Shown here piece after piece: positions 49,430 to 57,572 of a DNA stretch of 64,000 nucleotides. The translations under genes and the position numbers were made by a program. Below the pieces are notes generated by a model that did no database searches, was not told the DNA's origin, and saw only the letters and a list, made by a program, of their open reading frames with translations. How positions within the stretch are numbered: position 1 is the stretch's first letter; the number at the start of each line of letters is the position of its first letter. The stretch is from Gordonia sediminis (lineage in GTDB: Bacteria > Actinomycetota > Actinomycetes > Mycobacteriales > Mycobacteriaceae): NCBI GenBank assembly GCA_004193205.1, contig RZUM01000003.1, positions 496,001 to 560,000 of the forward strand, in the 5' to 3' direction.

Positions 49430-50176
49430 AACGGTCGGTCCCAGCGCCTCATACCGTAGGGCGTCGCCGGCATCGAGTTCGACGCCGCTCACGATCGCCT
49501 CGAAATCGGAGATCTCGGCGAACCGGCAGAAGTTGACCTCGCCGAATTTCGTGTGCGCGGCCACCAGGATCGACCGCTGCGACACGCAGATCGCGGTGTT
49601 CTTCACCGCGGCCACTGCCGGATCCGACGTCGTCAAGCCGTGTTCGAGCGAGATCGCATTGGTCCCGAGGAATGCGACGTCGATCACCAGACCGCGCAGC
49701 ATGTCCACGGCCCAGTGATCGACGGTCGCCATCGTCCGACCCCGCATCCGGCCGCCGAGCAGCAGTACGGTGACGGTGCTCGAGTGCGCCAGCGCCTGCG
49801 CGGCCAGCAGCGAGGATGTCACCACGGTCAGGTTGCGCTCGGCGAGCCGCTCGGCAATCAGTCGAGGTGTGAATCCCTCATCCAGGTAGACGGTTTCGGC
49901 CCCATGCAGCAGTCCGGCGGCCGCAGCGGCGATCCGCTGTTTCTGCGCGAGGTCCACCTGGCTGCGGTACTCGACGCCGGACTCGAAACCCGCGGTCTCC
50001 ATCGGGACCGCACCGCCGTGGACCCTCTTGAGCAGACGACGACCCGCCAGAGCCTTCAGATCGCGTCGGATGGTCTCGCTCGCGACGTCGAGCTCGTCGG
50101 CGAGCGTGTTCACCTCCACCCGCCCGCGGGTGCGGGCGAGTTCGACGATGTGACTCTGGCGGGTGTCGGAATCCAC
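49418..50176 (-). CDS. DeoR/GlpR-family repressor of the PTS locus
   Basis: The 252-residue repressor has an N-terminal helix-turn-helix (SHIVELARTRGRVEVNTLADELDVASETIRRDLKALAGRRLLKRVHGGAV, 8-57) and a DeoR sugar-phosphate-binding domain (VYLDEGFTPRLIAERLAERNLTVVTSSL, DVAFLGTNAISLEHGLTTSDPAVAAVKN). It is separated by 9 bases from the PTS gene upstream on the same strand, so it is the second gene of that operon and likely represses it until a polyol phosphate is made. GTG 50176 start. Confidence 0.92.
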   Translation of the reverse strand: MDSDTRQSHIVELARTRGRVEVNTLADELDVASETIRRDLKALAGRRLLKRVHGGAVPMETAGFESGVEYRSQVDLAQKQRIAAAAAGLLHGAETVYLDEGFTPRLIAERLAERNLTVVTSSLLAAQALAHSSTVTVLLLGGRMRGRTMATVDHWAVDMLRGLVIDVAFLGTNAISLEHGLTTSDPAVAAVKNTAICVSQRSILVAAHTKFGEVNFCRFAEISDFEAIVSGVELDAGDALRYEALGPTVLRV

Positions 50177-50185
50177 GAGATCAAA

Positions 50186-52240
50186 CTACTCGTTCGAGGC
50201 CGTGAGGATCTGTGCGACTTCTTCACGGGTCGCCGCGGCTCGCAGCCGAGCCACCTCGTCGGCGTCGAGGAACACGTGGGCGATCTGATTGAGCAAGGCG
50301 AGATGATCTTTCCCCGCTCCGGCGATGCCCACCACGAACTCCGCCTTTTTGCCGTTCCAGTCCACGGGCTGGTCGTAGCGCACGAAGGAGATCCCGGTCC
50401 GGCGAATCGCGTCCTTGGCCTCGTTGGTGCCGTGCGGGATCGCCAGCCCGTTGCCCATGAACGTCGACACCGACCTCTCCCGCTCGTGCATCGCGTCGAC
50501 ATACGGCGCGTCGACGGCGCCGGCGGTGACCAGCAGTTGCCCGGCCTCGGTGATCGCGCTGTCGGCGTTCGTCGCCGCTCCGTGCAAGACGATCGACTCC
50601 AGCGCCAGCACGGTGCCGCTGGCGGTCTTCTCCTCCACCGCCGTGGCCACTGATGCCCGGGGTGCTGCCGATGTCGCCGGTGAGGCGGGTGCGGGCTCGA
50701 CAGCCGGCGCAGCAGACCCACCGCCGAGGTTGGTCCGTCCCAGCATCTCGACGATCTCGTCGTAGCGCGGACTGCTCATGAAGTCGTCGACCGACACATG
50801 GATCGCCGAGGGGGTCGACTGCTTCGCACGATCGGTCAGGTCCCGATGCGTGACGATCAGGTCGTGGGTGTCGGTCAGATTCGAGATCGCCTGGTTCACC
50901 ACCGTCACGTCGTCGTACCCGGCCTTCTTGATCTTCTTGCGCAGCACCGACGCACCCATCGCCGACGAACCCATCCCCGCGTCACAGGCGAAGACGATGT
51001 CGGTGATCGGGCCACGATCGTTACCACCTGTGAGCACCGCCGCGACACTCGACTTCTTGCCCTTCAGCGACTCCATCGATGCTGTCGCCGCGGCCAGGTC
51101 CGCCTCGTCCTTCGAACGATCGGCCTTCAACAACACCGCCGAGACCAGGAACGACACCGTGGCCGCCCCGAAGACCGCGAGCGTCACGCCCACGAAGCTG
51201 TCGCCGGGTGTCTGCGCATAGACCGCGATGATCGACCCGGGCGCGGCCGGCGCACGCAGGCCCGACCCGAACATCACGTTGATGAACACGCCGGTCATCC
51301 CACCGAGGATGGCTGCCAGGATCAGCTTCGGCTTGGCCAGCACGTACGGGAAGTAGATCTCATGGATACCGCCGAAGAACTCGATGATGGCCGCACCGGG
51401 TGCCGACGCCCGGGCGAGCCCCTTGCCGAACACCGAGAACGCCAACAGGATACCGAGCCCCGGACCGGGGTTGGCTTCCAGCAGGAACAGGATCGACTTG
51501 CCGGTCTCGGCGGCCTGCGCGGTGCCCAGCGGTGTCAGCACACCGTGGTTGATCGCATTGTTGAGGAACAGCACCTTGGCCGGCTCGATGAACACCGACG
51601 TGAACGGGAGTAGATCGTGGTCGACCAGGAAGTTGACCGTGTTCCCGGCCGCGTGCGTGAATGCCTCGACGAGCGGACCCACCGTGAAGAAGCCGAACAC
51701 CGCGAGCAGCAGGCCGAGGATGCCGGCCGAGAAGTTGTCGACGAGCATCTCGAAGCCGGGGCGGATCTTGCCCTCCCACAACTTGTCGAGTTGCTTCATG
51801 AGCCAGCCGCCCAGCGGCCCCATGATCATCGCACCCATGAACATCGGCACGTCGGCGCCGGCGATCACACCCATGGTGGCGATCGCTCCGACCACCGCAC
51901 CGCGGTAACCGTGGACCATCCGGCCACCGGTGTAGCCGATGATGATCGGCAATAGATAGGTGATCATCGGAGCGACGACACCGCCGCCCTCGTAGTCGCC
52001 CCAGCCCCCGATATGGGCCACCCAGCTGTCGGGCCTGTCGAGCGAACTGAAGATTCCGGTCAGCCAGCCGGTCTCGATGAACACCGCGGTGATCAGTCCC
52101 CAGGCGATGAACGCGCCGATGTTGGGCATGACCATGTTCGAGAGGCTCGTGCCCAGCTTCTGTACACGCACGCGCATCCCGGACGTCTTTTTCGGCGGTG
52201 GCGCCGTCGATGTATCCGACGACAGAACTGCTTCTGACAT
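50186..52240 (-). CDS. mtlA: mannitol-type PTS permease, fused IICBA
   Basis: The 684-residue inner-membrane protein takes up and phosphorylates a polyol, most likely mannitol. The IIC part (about 1-355) carries FFGGIHEIYFPYVLAKPKLI, matching the GIHE motif of fructose-mannitol permeases. The IIB domain has Cys419 in VFACDAGMGSSAMGASVL, and the IIA domain has the phosphorylatable His603 in GLAIPHGTNEAKDAI. So phosphate transfer to the sugar is complete within one chain; EI and HPr are encoded elsewhere. ATG 52240 has GGAGG upstream. The DeoR gene follows, and a zinc polyol dehydrogenase diverges from it. Confidence 0.93.
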   Translation of the reverse strand: MSEAVLSSDTSTAPPPKKTSGMRVRVQKLGTSLSNMVMPNIGAFIAWGLITAVFIETGWLTGIFSSLDRPDSWVAHIGGWGDYEGGGVVAPMITYLLPIIIGYTGGRMVHGYRGAVVGAIATMGVIAGADVPMFMGAMIMGPLGGWLMKQLDKLWEGKIRPGFEMLVDNFSAGILGLLLAVFGFFTVGPLVEAFTHAAGNTVNFLVDHDLLPFTSVFIEPAKVLFLNNAINHGVLTPLGTAQAAETGKSILFLLEANPGPGLGILLAFSVFGKGLARASAPGAAIIEFFGGIHEIYFPYVLAKPKLILAAILGGMTGVFINVMFGSGLRAPAAPGSIIAVYAQTPGDSFVGVTLAVFGAATVSFLVSAVLLKADRSKDEADLAAATASMESLKGKKSSVAAVLTGGNDRGPITDIVFACDAGMGSSAMGASVLRKKIKKAGYDDVTVVNQAISNLTDTHDLIVTHRDLTDRAKQSTPSAIHVSVDDFMSSPRYDEIVEMLGRTNLGGGSAAPAVEPAPASPATSAAPRASVATAVEEKTASGTVLALESIVLHGAATNADSAITEAGQLLVTAGAVDAPYVDAMHERERSVSTFMGNGLAIPHGTNEAKDAIRRTGISFVRYDQPVDWNGKKAEFVVGIAGAGKDHLALLNQIAHVFLDADEVARLRAAATREEVAQILTASNE

Positions 52241-52266
52241 TGATCCTCCACTTGTGTCGCCGACCG

Positions 52267-52282
52267 GGTGATCCCGATCACA
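52267..52282. promoter_or_regulatory. CRP/GlxR-like site
   Basis: GGTGA-N6-TCACA matches the CRP/GlxR pattern TGTGA-N6-TCACA with one base different. It sits 27 bases upstream of the mtlA start, in a control region for two sugar-alcohol genes, so catabolite control is plausible. Confidence 0.5.
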
Positions 52283-52303
52283 TAGCCCAGTAAACCCCAC
52301 AAA

Positions 52304-52316
52304 CGGGCATCAAATC
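52304..52316 (+). promoter_or_regulatory. DeoR-type operator, copy 1
   Basis: CGGGCATCAAATC is the first of three related sites (with TGGGCAGAATT at 52334 and CGGGCATAAATC at 52352, reversed). They lie between mtlA and the divergent dehydrogenase. Repeats of this kind are typical binding sites of DeoR-family repressors such as the one encoded at 49418. Confidence 0.55.
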
Positions 52317-52333
52317 AAGCATTCGGTCAGAAA

Positions 52334-52344
52334 TGGGCAGAATT
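52334..52344 (+). promoter_or_regulatory. DeoR-type operator, copy 2
   Basis: TGGGCAGAATT is the weakest of the three related sites, in the same orientation as copy 1 and 30 bases from it. Confidence 0.4.
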
Positions 52345-52351
52345 GGTGGTG

Positions 52352-52363
52352 GATTTATGCCCG
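52352..52363 (-). promoter_or_regulatory. DeoR-type operator, copy 3 (reverse)
   Basis: On the minus strand CGGGCATAAATC differs from copy 1 by one inserted base and one change. It is closer to the divergent dehydrogenase gene, 64 bases before its ATG, so one repressor could control both directions. Confidence 0.55.
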
Positions 52364-52427
52364 TATTGTCGATAGAGTGCTCTACAGCACACCGCTTACC
52401 GCTCACTGATCGAGAGGACCACCCACC

Positions 52428-53513
52428 ATGAAGGCACTGCGCTTCTACGCACCCGAGGACGTACGCCTCGAAGATGTTCCGGAGCCGACCTGCGGTCCCG
52501 ACGAGGTCAAGCTGCGCGTGCGCAACTGTTCGACGTGCGGCACCGACGTCAAGATCTTCTACAACGGCCACCAGAACCTGACCCCGCCGCGCACCATCGG
52601 ACACGAGGTCGCCGGCGAGATCGTCGAAGTCGGAGCCGACGTGAACGCCACCTATGGCAGCAGTTGGCAGGTCGGTGACCGGGTGCAGGTGATCGCCGCC
52701 GTCCCGTGCGGAGAGTGCCACGAATGCCGCAAGGGCTGGATGGCGGTCTGCGAGAACCAGACCTCGGTTGGATACCAGTACGACGGCGGGTTCGCCGAGT
52801 ACATGATCGTCCCGCGACAGGTACTGAAAGTCGATGGGCTGAACCGGATTCCGGACAACGTCGGCTTCGACGAGGCCTCCGCCGCGGAACCCTTCGCGTG
52901 TGCCATCAACGCACAGGAACTGCTCGGCATCGAGGAGGGTGACACGGTCGTCGTGTTCGGCGCCGGACCGATCGGCTGCATGCACATCCGCATCGCCCGT
53001 GGCGTGCATCGCTGCGGCCCGGTCTATCTCGTCGATGTCAACGAGGGGCGTCTGAAGATGTCCGCGGATGCGGTCTCCCCCGACGAGATCATCAACGGCG
53101 CCGAGGTCGACGTCGTCGAACGCGTCATGGAGCTGACGGGCGGGCGCGGCGCCGACGTGGTCATCACCGCCACCGCGGCCAACGTCGCCCAGGAACAGGC
53201 GCTCGCGATGGCGGCGCGCAACGGGCGCATCTCCTTCTTCGGCGGGCTACCCAAGACCGATCCGACCATCACCTGCGATTCGAATGTGGTGCACTACCGC
53301 CAGCTGCACATCCACGGCGCGAACGGATCGGCGCCGGAGCACAACAGGCGCGCGCTCGAGTACATCTCGACCGGTCAGGTGCCGGTCAAGGACCTCATCA
53401 CGCGCCACATTCCGTTGGAGAACGTGCTCGACGCATTCGCGATCGTCAAGCAGGGTGAGGCCATCAAGGTGACCGTCGAGCCGGCGCCGGCCGACGTGGC
53501 GGTCGGGGTCTGA
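52428..53513 (+). CDS. zinc-dependent polyol/alcohol dehydrogenase (MDR family)
   Basis: The 361-residue medium-chain dehydrogenase has the catalytic zinc ligands Cys37 (NCSTCGTD) and His59-Glu60 (TIGHEVAG), a structural zinc lobe with Cys94, Cys97, Cys100 and Cys108 (VPCGECHECRKGWMAVCEN), and a Rossmann loop VVVFGAGPIGCMHIRIARG. It resembles sorbitol/L-iditol or other polyol-phosphate dehydrogenases. Divergent from the mannitol-type PTS gene and sharing its operators, it probably oxidises the imported polyol phosphate or a free polyol. ATG 52428 has GAGAGGACC upstream. Confidence 0.9.
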   Translation: MKALRFYAPEDVRLEDVPEPTCGPDEVKLRVRNCSTCGTDVKIFYNGHQNLTPPRTIGHEVAGEIVEVGADVNATYGSSWQVGDRVQVIAAVPCGECHECRKGWMAVCENQTSVGYQYDGGFAEYMIVPRQVLKVDGLNRIPDNVGFDEASAAEPFACAINAQELLGIEEGDTVVVFGAGPIGCMHIRIARGVHRCGPVYLVDVNEGRLKMSADAVSPDEIINGAEVDVVERVMELTGGRGADVVITATAANVAQEQALAMAARNGRISFFGGLPKTDPTITCDSNVVHYRQLHIHGANGSAPEHNRRALEYISTGQVPVKDLITRHIPLENVLDAFAIVKQGEAIKVTVEPAPADVAVGV

Positions 53514-53533
53514 CCGAGGCGATACGGGATCAT

Positions 53534-53573
53534 CACGCCCCGGAACCCGCGGTTACCCGGGTTGCGGGGCGTG
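53534..53573. terminator. GC-rich hairpin between convergent genes
   Basis: CACGCCCCG pairs with CGGGGCGTG, and inside it GAACCCG pairs with CGGGTT apart from one mismatch, around a short loop. It lies between the dehydrogenase stop and the protease stop, so it can end both transcripts. No T-tract. Confidence 0.65.
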
Positions 53574-53582
53574 ACCCGTCGC

Positions 53583-54683
53583 TCACGTGAAGTTCTGCCG
53601 GGCCCACCCGATGAGCGCACTCAATGCGGGTCCGCCGCCGTACTCGTTGTCGTTTGCTGTCGTCCCGCTCGCAGTGGATTTCACGATGGTGTCCCCGATC
53701 GTGCTTCCCACGCCGACCACCCTCGGCCACGGCTCGCCGTCCCACCATCCCCAGGCCGGTCCGCCGGATTGCCCGGGTGTGAAGTCCTTGAAATGGCCCA
53801 TCGTGTAGCCGGTCTGTCCGGCCATCGTGTGTGAGGAGACGGCGCGCACGGCACCCGCGGCCTCGAATGCGGGACGTTCCCCGCTCGCCCGCTCCTGCGG
53901 GTATCCGATCGATTGCCAGTACGCGCCGTCGTTCCAGTCGTCGTCGTAGGACCGGTAGCCCGCGTAGCCGGTGACGTCGCCGATGCGTTCGCTGAACACC
54001 AGGACCGCGTAGTCGAACGCGGTCTGAGCGTCGGTGAGGCGTCCGGGAGCCTCGATCCAGTAGGCCACGGTATCGGCGTAGTACGTCCCCCAGGGACCAC
54101 GCCCGTCGTAGTAGGCGGGAGTGAAATTGATCCACCCGATGCGACCATGATCGTCGCGTCGCCAGTCCACGACATGACTCGCCGTGAGCACATGTCGTGG
54201 CCCGATCACCGTCCCCGATCCCCAGCCGCCGGCCGTCACGACCTTGCCGGTGATCCGCCAGGGAAAGCTCCGGTCATCGAACAGGTAACGGTCGTCGGCG
54301 TCGAAGATGGAGCCGCCCTTCTTGCGCAACCTCTCCCCGGTCGGCACATCGCGCCACACCCGGGGCGCGCGTTCGGGTCTGAAGGCGGTCCTGACGCCAC
54401 CCGGCCGAAAGCCGGACAGGTCCACCGGACCACGCAGTGACGAGATATCGGTTCGGGACAGCCCGACGGATCTCGGGCGAAGTCGGTCACGCGGGTCACG
54501 CCAGCCGTCCACACCGACCCTGGCAATGACCCGGATGCCGTGTTCCGCACGCTGAACGGTCAGGTCGCTGTCGAGTTCCGGACCACCCTCCGCGAGAACG
54601 ACTTCGATGGTGGTGTCGGACGGAGGATCGGGATCGATCGGGTCGATACCCTCCAGATCGGCTTCGGTGAGTGGACGTGTCAT
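53583..54683 (-). CDS. trypsin-like (chymotrypsin-fold) serine protease without visible signal peptide
   Basis: The 366-residue protein has the catalytic triad of the trypsin-like fold: His170 (HVLTASHVVDW), Asp224 (TAFDYAVLVF) and Ser306 (TPGQSGGPAWG). A region of about 120 residues before the domain is acidic, Arg-rich and has no hydrophobic signal segment, so export is not predicted by the usual Sec signal. The GQSGGP form resembles V8-like and secreted bacterial endopeptidases. ATG 54683 has GGAGGCGTC upstream; an extension to 54719 is possible. The gene converges with the polyol dehydrogenase. Confidence 0.85.
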   Translation of the reverse strand: MTRPLTEADLEGIDPIDPDPPSDTTIEVVLAEGGPELDSDLTVQRAEHGIRVIARVGVDGWRDPRDRLRPRSVGLSRTDISSLRGPVDLSGFRPGGVRTAFRPERAPRVWRDVPTGERLRKKGGSIFDADDRYLFDDRSFPWRITGKVVTAGGWGSGTVIGPRHVLTASHVVDWRRDDHGRIGWINFTPAYYDGRGPWGTYYADTVAYWIEAPGRLTDAQTAFDYAVLVFSERIGDVTGYAGYRSYDDDWNDGAYWQSIGYPQERASGERPAFEAAGAVRAVSSHTMAGQTGYTMGHFKDFTPGQSGGPAWGWWDGEPWPRVVGVGSTIGDTIVKSTASGTTANDNEYGGGPALSALIGWARQNFT

Positions 54684-54790
54684 GACGCCTCCGTTGGGTC
54701 CGACTCGGATGCTTGCCATTTCAGAGTGGGACTCGCCGGGTCACCGGGCACGAGTACCGGGCTACTCGATTTCACCGACAGGTGTCGAGC

Positions 54791-55690
54791 CTAACCGCGA
54801 TCGACGTTGAGATGCCGTAGCTTCTCGGGGTTTCCGACTCCGTGTATGACGGCGATTCGATCCGGACCGAACATGAAGGAAATCACCGCGACGACCCGGC
54901 TCGATCGTCGTACCACCACACCGGGTTCCCCGTTGACCAGGACGACCGCGAAGTCCAGTGCAGGTCCACCGAGCGACCGGAGCAGCTGAGCCGCAACGGG
55001 TTCGGCACCGCGCAACTCCCCGGCCGGCGCACCCCCGATCAGACCACCCGAATCGAAGTCTCCCGAGACATCGGGTGCCAGGACCGCGACGAGACCGTCC
55101 AGATCACCGTCGCTGCAGGCACCCGCGAAGCGTTCGCACAACTGTCGCGCCGACGCCGGATCCGTGGAGAACCGTGCCGGTCGCTGCGCACCGACGCGCC
55201 GTCGTGCCCGACTGGCCAACTGGCGCGCGGCCTCGTTCGACGTACCCACGATCTCCGCTATCGCCGCGTAGTCGAGCCCGAACACGTCGTGGAGCAGAAA
55301 CGCCGTGCGTTCGGCGGGAGTCAGCTGCTCGAGCACGACGAGCAGCGCCATGCGCACGGAATCGTCGAGAGTGATCCGATCCTCGACCGGCAGCGCGTCG
55401 TCGACGACGAGCGGCTCGGGCAACCACGGACCGACGTATGCACGTCTGCTGTGCTCATGAGCGCGCAGCCGGTCCAGCGCTGCCCGCGACGCGACGGTCG
55501 TGAGCCAGGCTTTCGGATTCGACAGGCTCCCATGATGTTCGACGAGCCGCACATAGGTGTCCTGGGCGACATCCTCAGCCTCGGCCACCGAGCCGCCGAT
55601 CCGGTAGGCGACATCCCAGACCAGACGGTGATAGCGGGTCCACCACTCCTCGATGAGCTCCGGGTCGAGTGGTTGCAGTGAATCGGTCAT
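54791..55690 (-). CDS. sigJ: ECF41-type sigma factor (SigJ-like)
   Basis: The 299-residue protein has sigma-2 (WDVAYRIGGSVAEAEDVAQDTYVRL and PKAWLTTVASRAALDRLRA, about 28-82) and sigma-4 (LTPAERTAFLLHDVFGLDYAAIAEIVGTSNEAARQLASRARRRV, about 125-170), followed by a SnoaL-like C-terminal domain (ERFAGACSDGDLDGLVAVLAPDV, GNPEKLRHL). That extension, with the DGDLDG and NPEKL motifs, is the hallmark of ECF41 sigma factors, where it controls the sigma's own activity in place of an anti-sigma factor. ATG 55690. The ECF41 class usually sits near a COE-type gene; here the neighbour is an alpha/beta hydrolase. Confidence 0.92.
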   Translation of the reverse strand: MTDSLQPLDPELIEEWWTRYHRLVWDVAYRIGGSVAEAEDVAQDTYVRLVEHHGSLSNPKAWLTTVASRAALDRLRAHEHSRRAYVGPWLPEPLVVDDALPVEDRITLDDSVRMALLVVLEQLTPAERTAFLLHDVFGLDYAAIAEIVGTSNEAARQLASRARRRVGAQRPARFSTDPASARQLCERFAGACSDGDLDGLVAVLAPDVSGDFDSGGLIGGAPAGELRGAEPVAAQLLRSLGGPALDFAVVLVNGEPGVVVRRSSRVVAVISFMFGPDRIAVIHGVGNPEKLRHLNVDRG

Positions 55691-55719
55691 GACCACCAGA
55701 CGATCAGCGCTGCCGGTTC

Positions 55720-55736
55720 GTGACCACAGCGGTCAC
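55720..55736. promoter_or_regulatory. 17-bp inverted repeat overlapping the ECF41 promoter
   Basis: GTGACC-ACAGC-GGTCAC is a perfect inverted repeat with 6-bp arms. It overlaps the -35 part of the ECF41-like promoter at 55731, so a second regulator might block it. A smaller repeat (GTGTG-ACCGA-CACAC) follows at about 55761-55775. Confidence 0.45.
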
Positions 55737-55757
55737 AATCGCGATGCTACAGCCGTC
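55731..55757 (+). promoter_or_regulatory. ECF41-type promoter for the alpha/beta hydrolase
   Basis: GGTCACA (55731-55737) and CGTC (55754-55757) are separated by 16 bases. This fits the ECF41 promoter pattern, TGTCACA-N16-CGTC as I recall it, with one base different. The start of transcription would be near 55763, 36 bases before the hydrolase ATG, and the sigma gene points the other way. Confidence 0.6.
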
Positions 55758-55798
55758 TCCTGTGTGACCGACACACCTACCCGACCGCAGGAGCAGCG

Positions 55799-56689
55799 AT
55801 GACCAGCAGCAGGACAGCGACAACCGACCCAACGCGCCCCATCACCCGACCCGACTGGCTGGACGAGAAGTCGTGGCCGTTCGCGATCCACACCCATCAC
55901 ATGGACGCGGGCCGCATCGCCTTCACCGACGAGGGCAACGGCCCCACACTGCTTCTCGTGCACTCCGGTACCTGGGGTTTCGTCTGGCGCGATCTCATCG
56001 AACGGCTACGCGACCGATTCCGGGTGATCGCGTTCGATCCCCCGGCGATGGGTCTGTCCGACACCGGCGCCGGTGCGGGCATCCGTCAGACGTCCGACGC
56101 GCTCGACTCGTTGGTCAGGGCTCTCGACCTGAACGACTTCGTTCTCCTGGCCCACGACCTTGGCGGACCCGCGGCGCTCGAGGCCGCCGGTGCCTGGCCG
56201 CAGCGGGTCCGCGGTTTCGTCGCCGTCAACTGCTTCGGCTGGCGACCCTCCACTCCCGCCTTCCGCGCCATGCTCCGACTGATGGGCAGCACGCTCATCC
56301 GTGAGTCCGATGCCTGGACCGGATGGTTACCCCGCGCGACCGCCACCGGACTCGGTGTGGGAAGACACTTCTCGCCCAAGGATCGACGGACGTTTCGACG
56401 CGGCATGGACCATCGCGGCCGACGCAGCTTCCATCGCAATATGCGGTCGGCGCTTCACCATGACTACGCCGTCATCGACCGCGCCCGGACCACGATCGGC
56501 GCAGGACCGGTGCTGACCGTGTTCGGGCAGCACAACGATCCCCTGCGATTCCAGCCGAGGTGGAAGGCACTCGGCGACCATGTCGAACAGGTCGTGGTTC
56601 CGCACGGCAACCACTTCCCGATGTGCGACGATCCCGACCTGGTCGCGACGGCACTCGTCGACTGGTACCGACGCACCGTCGGGGGCTGA
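55799..56689 (+). CDS. alpha/beta hydrolase, haloalkane-dehalogenase-like
   Basis: The 296-residue hydrolase has an N-terminal block (THHMDAGRIAFTDEGNGPTLLLVHSGTWGFVWRDLI), the nucleophile elbow LLAHDLGGPAALEAAG with Asp120, and a C-terminal His272 (VVVPHGNHFPMCDDPD). An Asp nucleophile rather than Ser occurs in haloalkane dehalogenases and epoxide hydrolases, so C-halogen or epoxide cleavage is possible, though the substrate is unknown. ATG 55799 has CAGGAGCAGCG upstream. It is read from the promoter pattern of the neighbouring ECF41 sigma factor, and is likely its main local target. Confidence 0.85.
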   Translation: MTSSRTATTDPTRPITRPDWLDEKSWPFAIHTHHMDAGRIAFTDEGNGPTLLLVHSGTWGFVWRDLIERLRDRFRVIAFDPPAMGLSDTGAGAGIRQTSDALDSLVRALDLNDFVLLAHDLGGPAALEAAGAWPQRVRGFVAVNCFGWRPSTPAFRAMLRLMGSTLIRESDAWTGWLPRATATGLGVGRHFSPKDRRTFRRGMDHRGRRSFHRNMRSALHHDYAVIDRARTTIGAGPVLTVFGQHNDPLRFQPRWKALGDHVEQVVVPHGNHFPMCDDPDLVATALVDWYRRTVGG

Positions 56690-56752
56690 GGCCGATCGTC
56701 CTGCGCCGCAGGAGGCCGGCGTAGCGTTGAGGCGTCCGCTCAGGGAGATCCG

Positions 56753-57535
56753 ATGCTGGTATTCGATGCCGCCGCCACCGCCCAACTCGACCGCGCCTAC
56801 CAGGGCCGCGAGTTCGTCCGCCGCCGGCACGCCAACATCGCAGCACTCGACCCTCGCCCGGGCCAGACCGTGCTGGACCTGGGCTGCGGAAACGGGATGC
56901 TGCTGCCCGAACTCGCACGAGCCCTTGGCCGGAAGGGCCGCGTGATCGGAGTGGACATGAGCCCCGACATGCTCACCAGCGCCCGTGCCCGTATCGCCAA
57001 AGCGGGCGAGGACTGGGTGGAGATCCTCGACGGGCGGGCCGAAGCGATCCCGCTCGACGACGCGACGGCCGACAGCATCGTCTCGATCCAGGTCTTCGAG
57101 TACATCCCGGACATTCCCGCGACCCTGGCCGAATGCCACCGGGTGCTGCGGCCCGGCGGGCGCCTCGTGATCGGCGACATCCACTGGGGCACGCTGGCGT
57201 GGGCCAGCGAGGATCCCGATCGCATGGCCCGGGTGTTGAAGGTGTGGGACGGCCACCTCGCCGATCCGGCCGTACCCGAGCACCTGCCGGGACTGCTCGA
57301 CGACGCCGGCTTTCGGCTCGATGCCGTTCATCCTGTCGTCTTCACCGACACCGGTCCGGCCCCGGACGGCACCGCAGCCCTCTTCCAATTTCTGATCCGG
57401 CGGTACGTGTCCGGGCCCGGCGGTCTGGCGGCGGAGGAGGCGAGCGCCTGGTCTGCCGAACTCGACGCACTCGCGGCGTCGCGCCGGTACTTCTACTCGC
57501 TCACCCATTTCATCACCGTGGCCACGCGGGTCTGA
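56753..57535 (+). CDS. class I SAM-dependent methyltransferase
   Basis: The 260-residue methyltransferase has motif I TVLDLGCGNGMLLPEL (about 40-52), motif II VIGVDMSPDML, motif III near VEILDGRAEAIPLDDATADSIVSIQVFEYI, and a post-motif block LRPGGRLVIGDIHWGTLAW. Substrate unknown. ATG 56753 with GGGAGATCCG upstream. It follows the alpha/beta hydrolase on the same strand after 63 bases, so the two may be cotranscribed. Confidence 0.88.
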   Translation: MLVFDAAATAQLDRAYQGREFVRRRHANIAALDPRPGQTVLDLGCGNGMLLPELARALGRKGRVIGVDMSPDMLTSARARIAKAGEDWVEILDGRAEAIPLDDATADSIVSIQVFEYIPDIPATLAECHRVLRPGGRLVIGDIHWGTLAWASEDPDRMARVLKVWDGHLADPAVPEHLPGLLDDAGFRLDAVHPVVFTDTGPAPDGTAALFQFLIRRYVSGPGGLAAEEASAWSAELDALAASRRYFYSLTHFITVATRV

Positions 57536-57572
57536 CTCGCACTACCCGGCCTCCACAACCTGGTCGTACGGC

